Assembly (NCBI RefSeq): GCF_023195925.1
Contig: NZ_JALPRE010000001.1
Coordinates: 62,001-126,000, forward strand
Origin: Aquimarina acroporae
GTDB lineage: Bacteria > Bacteroidota > Bacteroidia > Flavobacteriales > Flavobacteriaceae
Reading direction: 5' to 3'
DNA: 64,000 nucleotides
Positions 27,503-35,288 of the stretch are shown one piece after another. How positions within the stretch are numbered: position 1 is the first letter of the stretch; each line of letters starts with the position of its first letter. The notes under the pieces were generated by a model that saw nothing but the letters and a program-made list of their open reading frames with translations, did not search any database and was not told the DNA's origin. The translations under genes were made by a program, and so were the position numbers.

Positions 27503-28138
27503 TTATTGTTGAATTAAAGCTAGTTGTACGGCTAGTATAATGAAAATGATTCCGGTAATTTTGTCTAAAGTAAACTTGATTTTCGGATTTCTGCGTAAAG
27601 AATTTGCAAATTTTGCTGAAAACAAGGCCAAAAGCAGACACCATAGTGTACCAGTACATACAAAAGTCAAACCCAGAATGAGAAAAGGGATGTAACTATT
27701 CATATATTCTGGTTGTATAAATTGAGGGAGAAATGCCAAAAAGAATAAGGAAACCTTTGGGTTAAGTACATTGGTTAGCATTCCTGAAACATAAATTTTT
27801 GAGAACTGTTTGCTATGTGAACCTTCATTATGTAATTGAATAGCAGTTTGTTTTTTGGCTAATAAAGCACCAACACCCAAATACAAAAGATATGCAGCAC
27901 CTGTATATTTGATAATGTCAAAAGCCAATGTAGACTTGGCCAAAATAATAGAAAGTCCCAAAGCTGCAAATATGCAATGTAAAAGAGCCCCAGAGGCAAT
28001 ACCTAGTGCCGATATGATTCCTGAGCGTTTCCCTTGAGCGATACTTCTGCCTAAAATATACATAGTATCTGCACCGGGTGTAATGTTTAAGATAATTCCG
28101 GCTATTAAAAAGCCCCAAAAGTTCATAATTCCAAACAT
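27503..28138 (-). CDS. LysE/RhtB-family amino-acid exporter
   Basis: 211-residue inner-membrane protein of about six helices. The N-terminal NITPGADTMYILGRSIAQGKRSGI and AALGLSIILAKS, and TNVLNPKVSLFFLAFLPQFI, are typical LysE/RhtB family signatures. It likely exports amino acids or related metabolites. It is divergent from an Lrp/AsnC regulator 128 bases away, a classic exporter-regulator arrangement, which suggests amino-acid-responsive control. Confidence 0.87.
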   Translation of the reverse strand: MFGIMNFWGFLIAGIILNITPGADTMYILGRSIAQGKRSGIISALGIASGALLHCIFAALGLSIILAKSTLAFDIIKYTGAAYLLYLGVGALLAKKQTAIQLHNEGSHSKQFSKIYVSGMLTNVLNPKVSLFFLAFLPQFIQPEYMNSYIPFLILGLTFVCTGTLWCLLLALFSAKFANSLRRNPKIKFTLDKITGIIFIILAVQLALIQQ

Positions 28139-28266
28139 AATCGTGGTTTTAATTGATTTATGTGTTCAAAAGTAACGTGAATATTAGCGGACACTAAATT
28201 GATTTATTGGCAGAATACATATATCTTAGTGGAATCAATTGTAAATTTTGACAAATACCATTGATT

Positions 28267-28716
28267 ATGCTAAAAGATGATTTAGATTACCATATTTTGA
28301 AATTATTACAGGAAAATGCTCGATTATCATTTGCTCAAATTGGTAGGGAAGTGGGACTTTCACCTTCTGCCGTTGGAGAGCGTGTGCAGCGACTGGAAGA
28401 TACCGAAGTCATTACGGGGTACGCAGCACAAGTAAACCCGAAAAAGATGGGGTGGTCTTTGGCAGCCATTATTATGATGAGTGTAAACAGAATTCACTTT
28501 CAATCTTTTACCGAATCTTTAGATGACTACCCTGAAATGGTATCATGCACTCGTGTAACAGGAAAAGACTGTTTAATTATGAAGTTTTATCTTAAGGATA
28601 GTCAGCACCTTGAAGAAACCATTAATAAACTGGCGTTACATGGTGAGCCTACCACATTATTGATTTTAAATGAACTTAAAAAAAACGTATCGATTGCTCC
28701 GGCAAGTCCATTATAA
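28267..28716 (+). CDS. Lrp/AsnC-family transcriptional regulator
   Basis: 149 residues: N-terminal winged HTH (MLKDDLDYHILKLLQENARLSFAQIGREVGLSPSAVGERVQRLED...) and C-terminal RAM ligand-binding domain (GWSLAAIIMMSV, YPEMVSCTRVTGKDCLIMKFYLKD). ATG at 28267 is preferred over the TTG two codons earlier. It probably senses an amino acid and controls the divergent LysE-type exporter. The small zinc-ribbon gene follows after 14 bases. Confidence 0.9.
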   Translation: MLKDDLDYHILKLLQENARLSFAQIGREVGLSPSAVGERVQRLEDTEVITGYAAQVNPKKMGWSLAAIIMMSVNRIHFQSFTESLDDYPEMVSCTRVTGKDCLIMKFYLKDSQHLEETINKLALHGEPTTLLILNELKKNVSIAPASPL

Positions 28717-28730
28717 TATGATATAGCTAT

Positions 28731-28994
28731 ATGATAGAAACCATTTTCATTATCGTTATTTCTGCATTGTTGTTGGGAATAGCAGCATACGACTGGTTTA
28801 TTTTATGGAAGGATCTCCGAAGGTGCCCAAAGTGTAATGCTACTTTATTCAATGTAAAGCTTTTGAGCCATGAGCGATTGGGGCAAGACATAAAAAAAGA
28901 CGAAAGAGGTCATTATCGTAAATCGTATCAATGCAAAAATTGTGATCACACATGGAGCATTGGCGGTTCTTATAGAATTGATACTGATGATTAA
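28731..28994 (+). CDS. Small membrane protein with zinc-ribbon
   Basis: 87 residues: one N-terminal transmembrane helix (FIIVISALLLGIAAYDWFIL) followed by a four-Cys zinc ribbon (RCPKCNATLF...YQCKNCDHTW). Predicted membrane anchored with the ribbon facing the cytoplasm. Family unknown. It is 14 bases downstream of the Lrp gene and probably cotranscribed. Confidence 0.7.
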   Translation: MIETIFIIVISALLLGIAAYDWFILWKDLRRCPKCNATLFNVKLLSHERLGQDIKKDERGHYRKSYQCKNCDHTWSIGGSYRIDTDD

Positions 28995-29211
28995 TCCTTA
29001 AATATTACAATATTCACGTCACCTTTATAACTAATACACCGAATAATAAAAGACTTTTCGATCTTCAGGTCTTAAAACACATTTCCACATATAAGCTTAA
29101 CCTAAAACATGTACAATTCGTCTTTCCGATTCTACCATTTATCGAAAAATCGCAAAAAACACTGTAGTGTGGTCGTAACTTTATAATAAGGAAATCAAAA
29201 AAATATGTGTT

Positions 29212-29310
29212 ATGAAAAATTTAATCCCCTTCTACCAATTAAGTATAGTAAGTATTCTAAGACTCATTAATGTATTGCCTTCTGGATCAGGATATCCAAG
29301 CCATAGATAA
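29212..29310 (+). CDS. Small peptide gene, founder-like member of the tandem array (32 residues)
   Basis: ATG at 29212, TAA at 29308-29310. The peptide begins MKNLIPFYQL and ends LPSGSGYPSHR. It shares with the four repeats downstream the MKN start, a hydrophobic central helix and an LP..S.Y...R/K tail, although the DNA around it is not the 135-bp repeat. This makes it a diverged paralogue and supports real coding. The 217 bases upstream (28995-29211) contain no other ORF of note, only the CACTGTAGTGTG motif at 29160-29171. Confidence 0.6.
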   Translation: MKNLIPFYQLSIVSILRLINVLPSGSGYPSHR

Positions 29311-29351
29311 AAAATACCCCTTAAAAAAGTCTAATTTAAAAAACAATCGTC

Positions 29352-29438
29352 ATGAAAAATTTTTACTCCATTTTTACTAACATAATGAACTTTCTTATCG
29401 AACTACCAGGAGCATCTAGATATGCTATGAGAAAATAG
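29352..29438 (+). CDS. Small peptide gene, array copy 1 (28 residues)
   Basis: Starts MKNFYSIF, ends ASRYAMRK, stop TAG. The N-terminal ~18 residues are hydrophobic or amphipathic, the C-terminus is basic (R, R, K), so membrane association is plausible. Too short for normal gene finders. Encoded within repeat unit 1. Confidence 0.6.
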   Translation: MKNFYSIFTNIMNFLIELPGASRYAMRK

Positions 29439-29486
29439 TACGAACAATGTACCCTTTAAAAAAGTCTAATTTAAAAAACAATCGTC

Positions 29487-29573
29487 ATGAAAAATTTTTA
29501 CTCCATTTTTACTAACATAATGAACTTTCTTATCGAACTACCAGGAGCATCTAGATATGCTATGAGAAAATAG
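29487..29573 (+). CDS. Small peptide gene, array copy 2 (28 residues)
   Basis: Identical peptide and DNA to copy 1, including the leader and stop codon. Identity indicates recent tandem duplication or gene conversion. Confidence 0.6.
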   Translation: MKNFYSIFTNIMNFLIELPGASRYAMRK

Positions 29574-29621
29574 TACGAACAATGTACCCTTTAAAAAAGT
29601 CTAATTTAAAAAACAATCGTC

Positions 29622-29708
29622 ATGAAAAATTTTTACTCCATTTTTACTAACATAATGAACTTTCTTATCGAACTACCAGGAGCATCTAGATATGCTATGA
29701 GAAAATAG
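29622..29708 (+). CDS. Small peptide gene, array copy 3 (28 residues)
   Basis: Identical to copies 1 and 2. The third tandem unit keeps the same 135-base spacing from ATG to ATG. Confidence 0.6.
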   Translation: MKNFYSIFTNIMNFLIELPGASRYAMRK

Positions 29709-29756
29709 TACGAACAATGTACCCTTTAAAAAAGTCTAATTTAAAAAACAATCGTC

Positions 29757-29843
29757 ATGAAAAATTTTTACTCCGTTTTTACTAATATAATGAACTTTCT
29801 TATCGAACTGCAAGGAGCCTCTAGATATGCTATGCGTCGGTAA
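29757..29843 (+). CDS. Small peptide gene, array copy 4 (28 residues, diverged)
   Basis: Same length and frame, stop TAA instead of TAG. Compared with copies 1-3 the changes are mostly silent (AAC/AAT, CTA/CTG, GCA/GCC, AGA/CGT) or conservative (Ile to Val, Lys to Arg), with one Pro to Gln. This pattern points to selection on the peptide and is the best evidence that the array is translated. Confidence 0.65.
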   Translation: MKNFYSVFTNIMNFLIELQGASRYAMRR

Positions 29844-29868
29844 TTACCCAATAAAATGATGCGGTATA

Positions 29869-29884
29869 TACACACATGTGTGTA
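29869..29884. other. Perfect 16-bp palindrome after the peptide array
   Basis: TACACACATGTGTGTA, 26 bases after the last small ORF and 112 bases before the glycosyltransferase gene. It could be an operator or the stem of a weak terminator; no T-run follows. A second small hairpin, TGGGG-AATATG-CCCCA, lies near 29905-29921. Confidence 0.5.
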
Positions 29885-29996
29885 ATATCTCTACACTTTG
29901 CAAATGGGGAATATGCCCCAAACTACTGTTTTTCAGCGATCTTTATAAAATGGTATCAATATTGGTATTTCAGAGTGCGTATATAAGAAAACACTC

Positions 29997-31406
29997 ATGA
30001 ATAAATCAGAATCTACTATTGTTGCTACCAAGAAAAACATTTTAAATTCTTCTTCAACACTCGTCTTAATTGGAACCTTTGTACTATTATTTAGTGCGGT
30101 TTCATTATTCTATTTTCTACAGCCTTATTTTGAAGAAATTCATTTAGAGCGCATGAATACCACATGGGGAATTTCTTTAATGATCACAGGATTTACTTTA
30201 CTTGCTCTAAAAATAGGTTTCTTACTTTATATTTTACGTTTGTACCTACGCTACAAAACTATTGATTCTGTAAACGATCATGAGTTACCTTTATGCACTG
30301 TAATCGTGCCTGCCTATAATGAAGGTGAGTTGGTATATAAAACCCTTCATAGTTTGGCGGAGAGTGATTATCCTATAGAAAAATTGCAAATTATCTCAAT
30401 AGATGATGGAAGTAAAGATGATACTTGGCAATGGATGAACAAAGCGAAGTTAGAATTAGGAGATCGCGTTGAAATATATCAACAGCCCCAAAATAAAGGT
30501 AAAAGACATGCACTATATCGTGGGTTTACTTTGGGAAGTGGTGAAGTGTTTGTAACCGTAGATAGTGATTCTATTGTAAAGAAAGATACCCTAAGGAACA
30601 TGACATCTCCTTTTGTAGTGAACCCAGCTTGTGGTGCTGTAGCCGGAAATGTTCGTGTCTTAAATAAAGAAAAAGCATTAATTCCTCGAATGCTTAATGT
30701 AAGCTTTGCCTTTAGTTTCGAATTTATACGTTCTGCTCAAAGCACTTTGGGCTCTGTTTTATGTACTCCTGGAGCTTTATCTGCATATCGAAGAGATGCC
30801 GTGTTTAGTTGTCTTCATGATTGGATTAACCAAACCTTTTTAGGTCAAGTATCTAAAATAGGGGAGGACAGAGCCATGACCAATATGATATTAAAGCAAG
30901 GATATAAAGTTTTCTTTCAGCGTAATGCCTATGTACTTACCAATACTCCAGAACGCTACAGAAACCTATATAAGATGTTTATTCGTTGGGAAAGAAGTAA
31001 TATACGTGAGAATATCGCAATGAGTAGATTTGCTTTCACCAATTTTAGAGAAGGATCCAAAGTTGGTCCAAGAATATTACTACTTAATCAATGGTTAAAA
31101 ATTGTAATGGCTTATCCTGCAACTATCTTAATGTTGTATTTCATGTTTACTTATCCATTGTTATTTCTTAGTTCGACTATGGTGAGTATTTTGGTATTCT
31201 CTAGTATTCAAGCATTGTTTTATGCTAAAAAACACGATAGGCTAGAAGCGTTATGGGCATATCCATATAGTGTTTTTTATGCTTTCACCTTGTTTTGGAT
31301 TACTCCGTATGCTATTGCTACTGCAGGTCGAAGCGGATGGTTAACCCGAGAGTTACCTAAAGAGAAAGAAGTAAAAGAACAGCAAGTCATTGCAGTTACA
31401 TCTTAA
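29997..31406 (+). CDS. Processive family 2 glycosyltransferase (chitin/hyaluronan-synthase-like)
   Basis: 469 residues: two N-terminal membrane helices, a GT2 catalytic domain and two or more C-terminal helices. Motifs for processive polymerisation are present: VIVPAYNEGELV, SIDDGSKDDT (about 137), VDSDS (DxD, about 189), GEDRAMT (GED, about 291) and IRWERS (Q/RxxRW, about 331). It probably builds a beta-linked polysaccharide at the inner membrane from a UDP- or GDP-sugar. No co-operonic export genes are seen; the GH113-like hydrolase 1.3 kb downstream on the other strand may act on related polymers. Confidence 0.85.
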   Translation: MNKSESTIVATKKNILNSSSTLVLIGTFVLLFSAVSLFYFLQPYFEEIHLERMNTTWGISLMITGFTLLALKIGFLLYILRLYLRYKTIDSVNDHELPLCTVIVPAYNEGELVYKTLHSLAESDYPIEKLQIISIDDGSKDDTWQWMNKAKLELGDRVEIYQQPQNKGKRHALYRGFTLGSGEVFVTVDSDSIVKKDTLRNMTSPFVVNPACGAVAGNVRVLNKEKALIPRMLNVSFAFSFEFIRSAQSTLGSVLCTPGALSAYRRDAVFSCLHDWINQTFLGQVSKIGEDRAMTNMILKQGYKVFFQRNAYVLTNTPERYRNLYKMFIRWERSNIRENIAMSRFAFTNFREGSKVGPRILLLNQWLKIVMAYPATILMLYFMFTYPLLFLSSTMVSILVFSSIQALFYAKKHDRLEALWAYPYSVFYAFTLFWITPYAIATAGRSGWLTRELPKEKEVKEQQVIAVTS

Positions 31407-31511
31407 GTCCTTTTACAGCTGATAAGAAACGCTATGGTTTAATACCTAAAATTTCTTGTATCCTTAGTTTATGTTATTTTTTATATTTTAGGTTGCCTAA
31501 AATCTTAGAAC

Positions 31512-32498
31512 ATGAACGAACAACTACAAAAAGATCTTAAACATTTTGAATATGTGACGAAAGATAGATTCGAAATGGTAGAAGAACTCTTGAAGAAAGG
31601 GTATGATGAAAAGAAAGTAATAGATGCATATAACGATTACTCATTTAAACCCGTGTGGAATGGCAATGCTCTAATCGGAATCTTAATGATTTGCCTGGCG
31701 ATTTGTATAGGAATTAGTATTACTTCGACGCTGGGTAGCTTTAGGTACGAGTTAGATTCAACCGGTGATTTTCTAAGATTAAACGAATGGGTTCTAAAAC
31801 CTTTATTGAGTTTAGTATTACTGGCTACTGGGGTTAATATCTTGATTAATCGCGGTTTCTTCAACAAAAGGTTAAAAATGACTATGATTGTCATCTTCGT
31901 TTTGTTTATTATTAGTTCAATGGGGTCCAATACACCCATATCATTATTATTTGGCGCTATTGGTATTGTTCTATTTAGTACTCTTCGAATAAAAAAAAGA
32001 GCACAGGTTTCTGAAGGAGAACTTGTTGTAAATACCATAAAAAGCTCACCTGCGTTTAAATCTGATATTTTAAAAACCATGTCTATAAAATCATGGAATG
32101 GTTCTACATTATTTGTTTTCTTATTCCTGGCGTTTATAGTATTACTAAGTTCGAGCATAGATATATCGAGACCTATTGAGTCAGGTAGTTCAGGAGGTCT
32201 TTTATCATTCTCTCAAATGCCAGAATTGTCTACTCTCGATCAAATTTTATCGATAGGATTAAGAATACTATACTTTGGTAGTTTTGCAACAGCAATGCTG
32301 GTAAACATCAACCTTAAAAAGTTTAAATGGGTTGTTTTAGGATTAGTGGGTTTTGCAATCTTATATATAGTTCTATGCGTTTTTCATAGAAATATGCAAA
32401 TGTCTATAATTCCGTCTCTACTTATTGTTTTTGCGGGTTTATTCACGCTGTATACTCACAGTTTATTACCAAAGAAACAAGCCAAAGACCAAAACTAA
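31512..32498 (+). CDS. Hypothetical multi-pass membrane protein
   Basis: 328 residues: a soluble, charged N-terminus (LQKDLKHFEYVTKDRFEMVEELLKKGYDEKKVIDAYND) then about eight transmembrane helices ending in LLPKKQAKDQN. The N-terminal helical part might bind a partner. No recognised family. It is 105 bases after the glycosyltransferase on the same strand, so it may be cotranscribed. Confidence 0.7.
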   Translation: MNEQLQKDLKHFEYVTKDRFEMVEELLKKGYDEKKVIDAYNDYSFKPVWNGNALIGILMICLAICIGISITSTLGSFRYELDSTGDFLRLNEWVLKPLLSLVLLATGVNILINRGFFNKRLKMTMIVIFVLFIISSMGSNTPISLLFGAIGIVLFSTLRIKKRAQVSEGELVVNTIKSSPAFKSDILKTMSIKSWNGSTLFVFLFLAFIVLLSSSIDISRPIESGSSGGLLSFSQMPELSTLDQILSIGLRILYFGSFATAMLVNINLKKFKWVVLGLVGFAILYIVLCVFHRNMQMSIIPSLLIVFAGLFTLYTHSLLPKKQAKDQN

Positions 32499-32699
32499 AT
32501 ATAGCTGAGATATTGCAAATTCTTTCCGCCGGCAAGAAAGAAAAAATTCCAATATTCATTACGAATGTATGGTTAATATAGAGGCTATATAAGAGTGATA
32601 AAACCCAATTTTCACGTTTTTATCCCCTGTCATCAAAGGGGGGTATTTGGGGAATAGCAAAGGTTTTTCCGTAGTGTGATTAAATCACTGTAGTTTGTT

Positions 32700-34055
32700 T
32701 TATTTAGAGTACCCCTTGGCAATTGTATTTTGCGCAGGTTTGAATCTCGGTGAAAAATCTAAACTGTTTTCGGTTCCAGAAGGAGTGGACCTTGTATTCC
32801 ATTCCCAAATATACATACCAGCAAACCAGTCATAGTTCCACAGTTTTTCAAATAAAGCCTGATATGCTAACTGTTGGGTGCGATTGGATTTCTTACGATA
32901 TAATATTCCAAAAAAGGATTCCCATTGCCAAGGTTTAATAGTGGCTTTAGTATCATTTTTGTATCCAATTTCGGTAAATAATATTGGCTTTTTATGGGTT
33001 TTTGATAAAGACTCTAATGTTTCAATACGTGGATCCCAACCTTTTTTTATAGTTTCCAGATCAGGATTTGCTCTATTGGTAAGAGGAAAATAGGCTTGAA
33101 TTCCAATATAATCTAGTTCATCCCAAAACTTAACCATTTCATATTCGCCATCCCAATTGGCAGCATAGGTAAGTTTACCGTTATAAATGGTTTTAATTTC
33201 TTGTATTAGTTGTTTCCACTTGTTGGGTTGTGCTTTTATAGAAGTACGAAGCTCTGTCCCAATGCAAAATAATTCTGCACCTGTTTTTTGGGCTAAATGT
33301 GCATAATGCAACATGCTTTTGCGATAGGATGTAAACCATGTATCCCATTGAGCTTTTGATTCGTGCTTTATATTTGAGCGCCATCCTTCACCGGTCCATA
33401 TATGTGGCTTGAGATGTACATGCACATCTTTTGCTTTTAATTCACTGATAGTACTTATAAATATAGAATCCCTTTTCGACCATTTACCTACCATCTCGGG
33501 AGAAGATACTTCTGGTGAACTTTCATCCTTTTGATACATAAAAGGGATTACCGCTACCCATTCTATATTGTTTTGAACCAGTGTGGTAATAGCAGATTCA
33601 TTATTGTTTTTCCAACCAAAAACACTCATTCCTCGATGCTTTCCGTCGGTATTATAATGATCTTTTATGATTCCTGTTGTATTCTCTATACTATGATCCC
33701 ATTGATAATCAAATGCTTCATTACCGTTAATATGAACAATGGTTTTAAACGAACCAAGAAGAATAAGCATTGGGAGTATCACATACACAGATAAGCGTTT
33801 ACTCATTGTTTTTAATCCATGTTTTCTATACACCCTAACAATATATCTGGTAAGAAGAAATAGACCATAGACAACTAAAAATATAACATGCACGCTAATT
33901 AAGAAACGGGTGTTTGTTATGAGATCACTTAGAGAGCGTAAAGAAGAATCGAAACTTTGTTGTCTAAGTAATAATCCCAGAATAAGGATAAGAATACCCA
34001 AAAAAGTAATGGCATAGATTTTTAATGCTGTATAGAATTCTTTTTTTCTAAACAT
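32700..34055 (-). CDS. Membrane-anchored GH113-like glycoside hydrolase
   Basis: 451 residues with three N-terminal membrane helices (to about 120) followed by a TIM-barrel domain. RGMSVFGWKNNNESAITTL, HVHLKPHIWTGEGW, ELFCIGTELRTS (acid/base Glu, about 267), YIGIQAYFPLT and PILFTEIGYKND (nucleophile Glu, about 359) fit the GH113-like beta-mannanase group. The anchor suggests action at the outer face of the inner membrane. It is convergent with the glycosyltransferase/membrane-protein pair, hinting at a shared polysaccharide pathway (inference). Confidence 0.75.
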   Translation of the reverse strand: MFRKKEFYTALKIYAITFLGILILILGLLLRQQSFDSSLRSLSDLITNTRFLISVHVIFLVVYGLFLLTRYIVRVYRKHGLKTMSKRLSVYVILPMLILLGSFKTIVHINGNEAFDYQWDHSIENTTGIIKDHYNTDGKHRGMSVFGWKNNNESAITTLVQNNIEWVAVIPFMYQKDESSPEVSSPEMVGKWSKRDSIFISTISELKAKDVHVHLKPHIWTGEGWRSNIKHESKAQWDTWFTSYRKSMLHYAHLAQKTGAELFCIGTELRTSIKAQPNKWKQLIQEIKTIYNGKLTYAANWDGEYEMVKFWDELDYIGIQAYFPLTNRANPDLETIKKGWDPRIETLESLSKTHKKPILFTEIGYKNDTKATIKPWQWESFFGILYRKKSNRTQQLAYQALFEKLWNYDWFAGMYIWEWNTRSTPSGTENSLDFSPRFKPAQNTIAKGYSK

Positions 34056-34198
34056 GTATCTATTTTAAAGATTAGAAGAACAAAGTGTCAAAATGTTACA
34101 CTTTAATACGTTGTTTTAGTATTGAAGGGCTTGTTCTGTAAAACTTTTTGTATATTACGTCTGATGTAAAGCGCAATTTTAATCTAAAATTATCATTG

Positions 34199-34363
34199 AT
34201 GAAGCACAAAACTAATAATCTGAATTCGTTTGAGAAATATGCTTTAAAGAACTCCGCAGGGATAAAGGTTAGGGGAGGTTTCACCGCCACAGATGATCTT
34301 TGGAAATGGAGAAAGAATATCGAAGATGGAATGATCGATAGACGAAGTGGCACCGTAAAATAA
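34199..34363 (+). CDS. Possible GG-leader peptide precursor (54 residues)
   Basis: Starts MKHKTNNLNSFEKYALKNS; a Gly-Gly motif at residues 26-27 (GIKVRGG) ends a leader-like region. The remaining 27 residues are charged and Trp-containing (DDLWKWRKNIEDGMIDRRSG). The leader form NSFEKYALKN...I.GG resembles Bacteroidota natural-product precursors of the GG-bacteriocin type, normally cut by C39 peptidase transporters. ATG at 34199 is chosen over an upstream in-frame ATG, which would only add residues unlike the family. No maturation or export genes are nearby, and the core has no Cys or Ser/Thr cluster. A strong terminator follows. Confidence 0.5.
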   Translation: MKHKTNNLNSFEKYALKNSAGIKVRGGFTATDDLWKWRKNIEDGMIDRRSGTVK

Positions 34364-34384
34364 GAAAGAAAGTATATAAAAATA

Positions 34385-34410
34385 AAAAGAGGGCTAAACA
34401 GCCCTCTTTT
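34385..34410. terminator. Strong bidirectional terminator
   Basis: 11-bp stem AAAAGAGGGCT / AGCCCTCTTTT with a four-base AAAC loop, T-rich on both strands. It lies between the convergent GG-leader peptide gene and the DUF4494 gene. Confidence 0.92.
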
Positions 34411-34432
34411 CTATGTAATAAAAGTAAATGCT

Positions 34433-35092
34433 TTATTCTTCTTCATCAAATGCTACTGGAACAAATTCACTTTCTTCGTCATCATTTATAATCATAGGTT
34501 CCTGATCTATTTCGTCATTAGTTTCAATCTCTTTACTAACTTCTTCCACAACAGAATAATCTGAAGTTTCCTTTACTTCTGTTTCTGGTTCTTCTTCTGG
34601 TTCTGGAATTGAGTTTTTTAAAGTATTAAAACGTTCTACCTTTTGTAAATCACCTTCTTCACCAGAAAAATAGGGGAATACATCCATAATAGGAGACTCA
34701 GCAATGGCTGGTATCGTATAATCTCCCATTGTATTTTTCATGGCTTCATTGGTATTGTCAAAAGCTTCCCTAACATCATTGGCCTGTATTAAAAGGTACA
34801 TATTCGATTTTCTCTCTTTTCCACTTTCTTCATCATAAGCGATTAAAGAGACTTTTGATTTGAACCAACGATCTGAATTCTCGAAAGGGTGAATCTCTGC
34901 ATAATTAGCAACTTTAATATTAGTAATTTTAAACTCATCACTTATATATGCTGACATTTCTTCATTGATTCTAGCTTCTGCCTCGGTATAGGAGATAGCA
35001 TCTACTAGATAAGGTTCTGTAGCCATGCGTTGTGCTCCAGTGTCATCGGTTTTTCTATATTTTACTTTGCACTCGTACCAGGTTGCACTCAT
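34433..35092 (-). CDS. DUF4494-family protein
   Basis: 219 residues. The first ~150 match the Bacteroidota DUF4494 pattern (WYECKVKYRKTDDTGAQ, PYLVDAISYTEAEARINEEM, IHPFENSDRWFKSKVSLIAYDEESGKERKSN). The rest is a long acidic low-complexity tail, as usual in the family. Cytosolic, function unknown. Expected to be a highly conserved flavobacterial core gene. Terminates at the shared hairpin just downstream. Confidence 0.85.
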   Translation of the reverse strand: MSATWYECKVKYRKTDDTGAQRMATEPYLVDAISYTEAEARINEEMSAYISDEFKITNIKVANYAEIHPFENSDRWFKSKVSLIAYDEESGKERKSNMYLLIQANDVREAFDNTNEAMKNTMGDYTIPAIAESPIMDVFPYFSGEEGDLQKVERFNTLKNSIPEPEEEPETEVKETSDYSVVEEVSKEIETNDEIDQEPMIINDDEESEFVPVAFDEEE

Positions 35093-35239
35093 ATTTTCTT
35101 GTTTTATTGGGCGCCAAATATAAATGATGTATGAAGCATATTAACTATAGGATTGAATTAGATATTCACAATTTTTTAATACGAAGATTAGATGTTTAAA
35201 AATCAGTAATTTACTTTGTAATGTATGATCTATATAAAA

Positions 35240-35265
35240 CAAACAGGCCCTAAAAGGCCTGTTTG
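35240..35265. terminator. Hairpin terminator downstream of the lipoprotein gene
   Basis: Perfect 10-bp stem CAAACAGGCC / GGCCTGTTTG with a 6-base loop, just after the stop of the gene at 35289-35795 on the minus strand. Followed on the minus strand by a weak T-run. Confidence 0.8.
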
Positions 35266-35288
35266 AATTTCTTACATTCAGAAATTTA

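Larger units (their letters stand above)
29321..29843 (+). repeat. Tandem direct repeat, four 135-bp units (last shorter)
   Basis: Units begin at 29321, 29456, 29591 and 29726. Units 1-3 are identical as read, apart from possible edge bases; unit 4 differs at scattered positions and stops after its ORF. Each unit carries a conserved ~31-base leader (TTAAAAAAGTCTAATTTAAA and onward) immediately before a 28-codon ORF, then a short spacer with TACGAACAATGTACCC. Long units of this kind, each with a whole gene, are unlike CRISPR or simple microsatellites. Confidence 0.95.

Noticed and set aside
29321..29843. 135-bp direct repeats as a CRISPR array
   Set aside because: Units are identical over their whole length and contain ORFs; there are no short repeats with unique spacers and no cas genes.
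32515..32550. Inverted repeat TTCTTTC...GAAAGAA as a terminator
   Set aside because: Weak stem without a GC core; it may act as one between the convergent genes but the evidence is poor.
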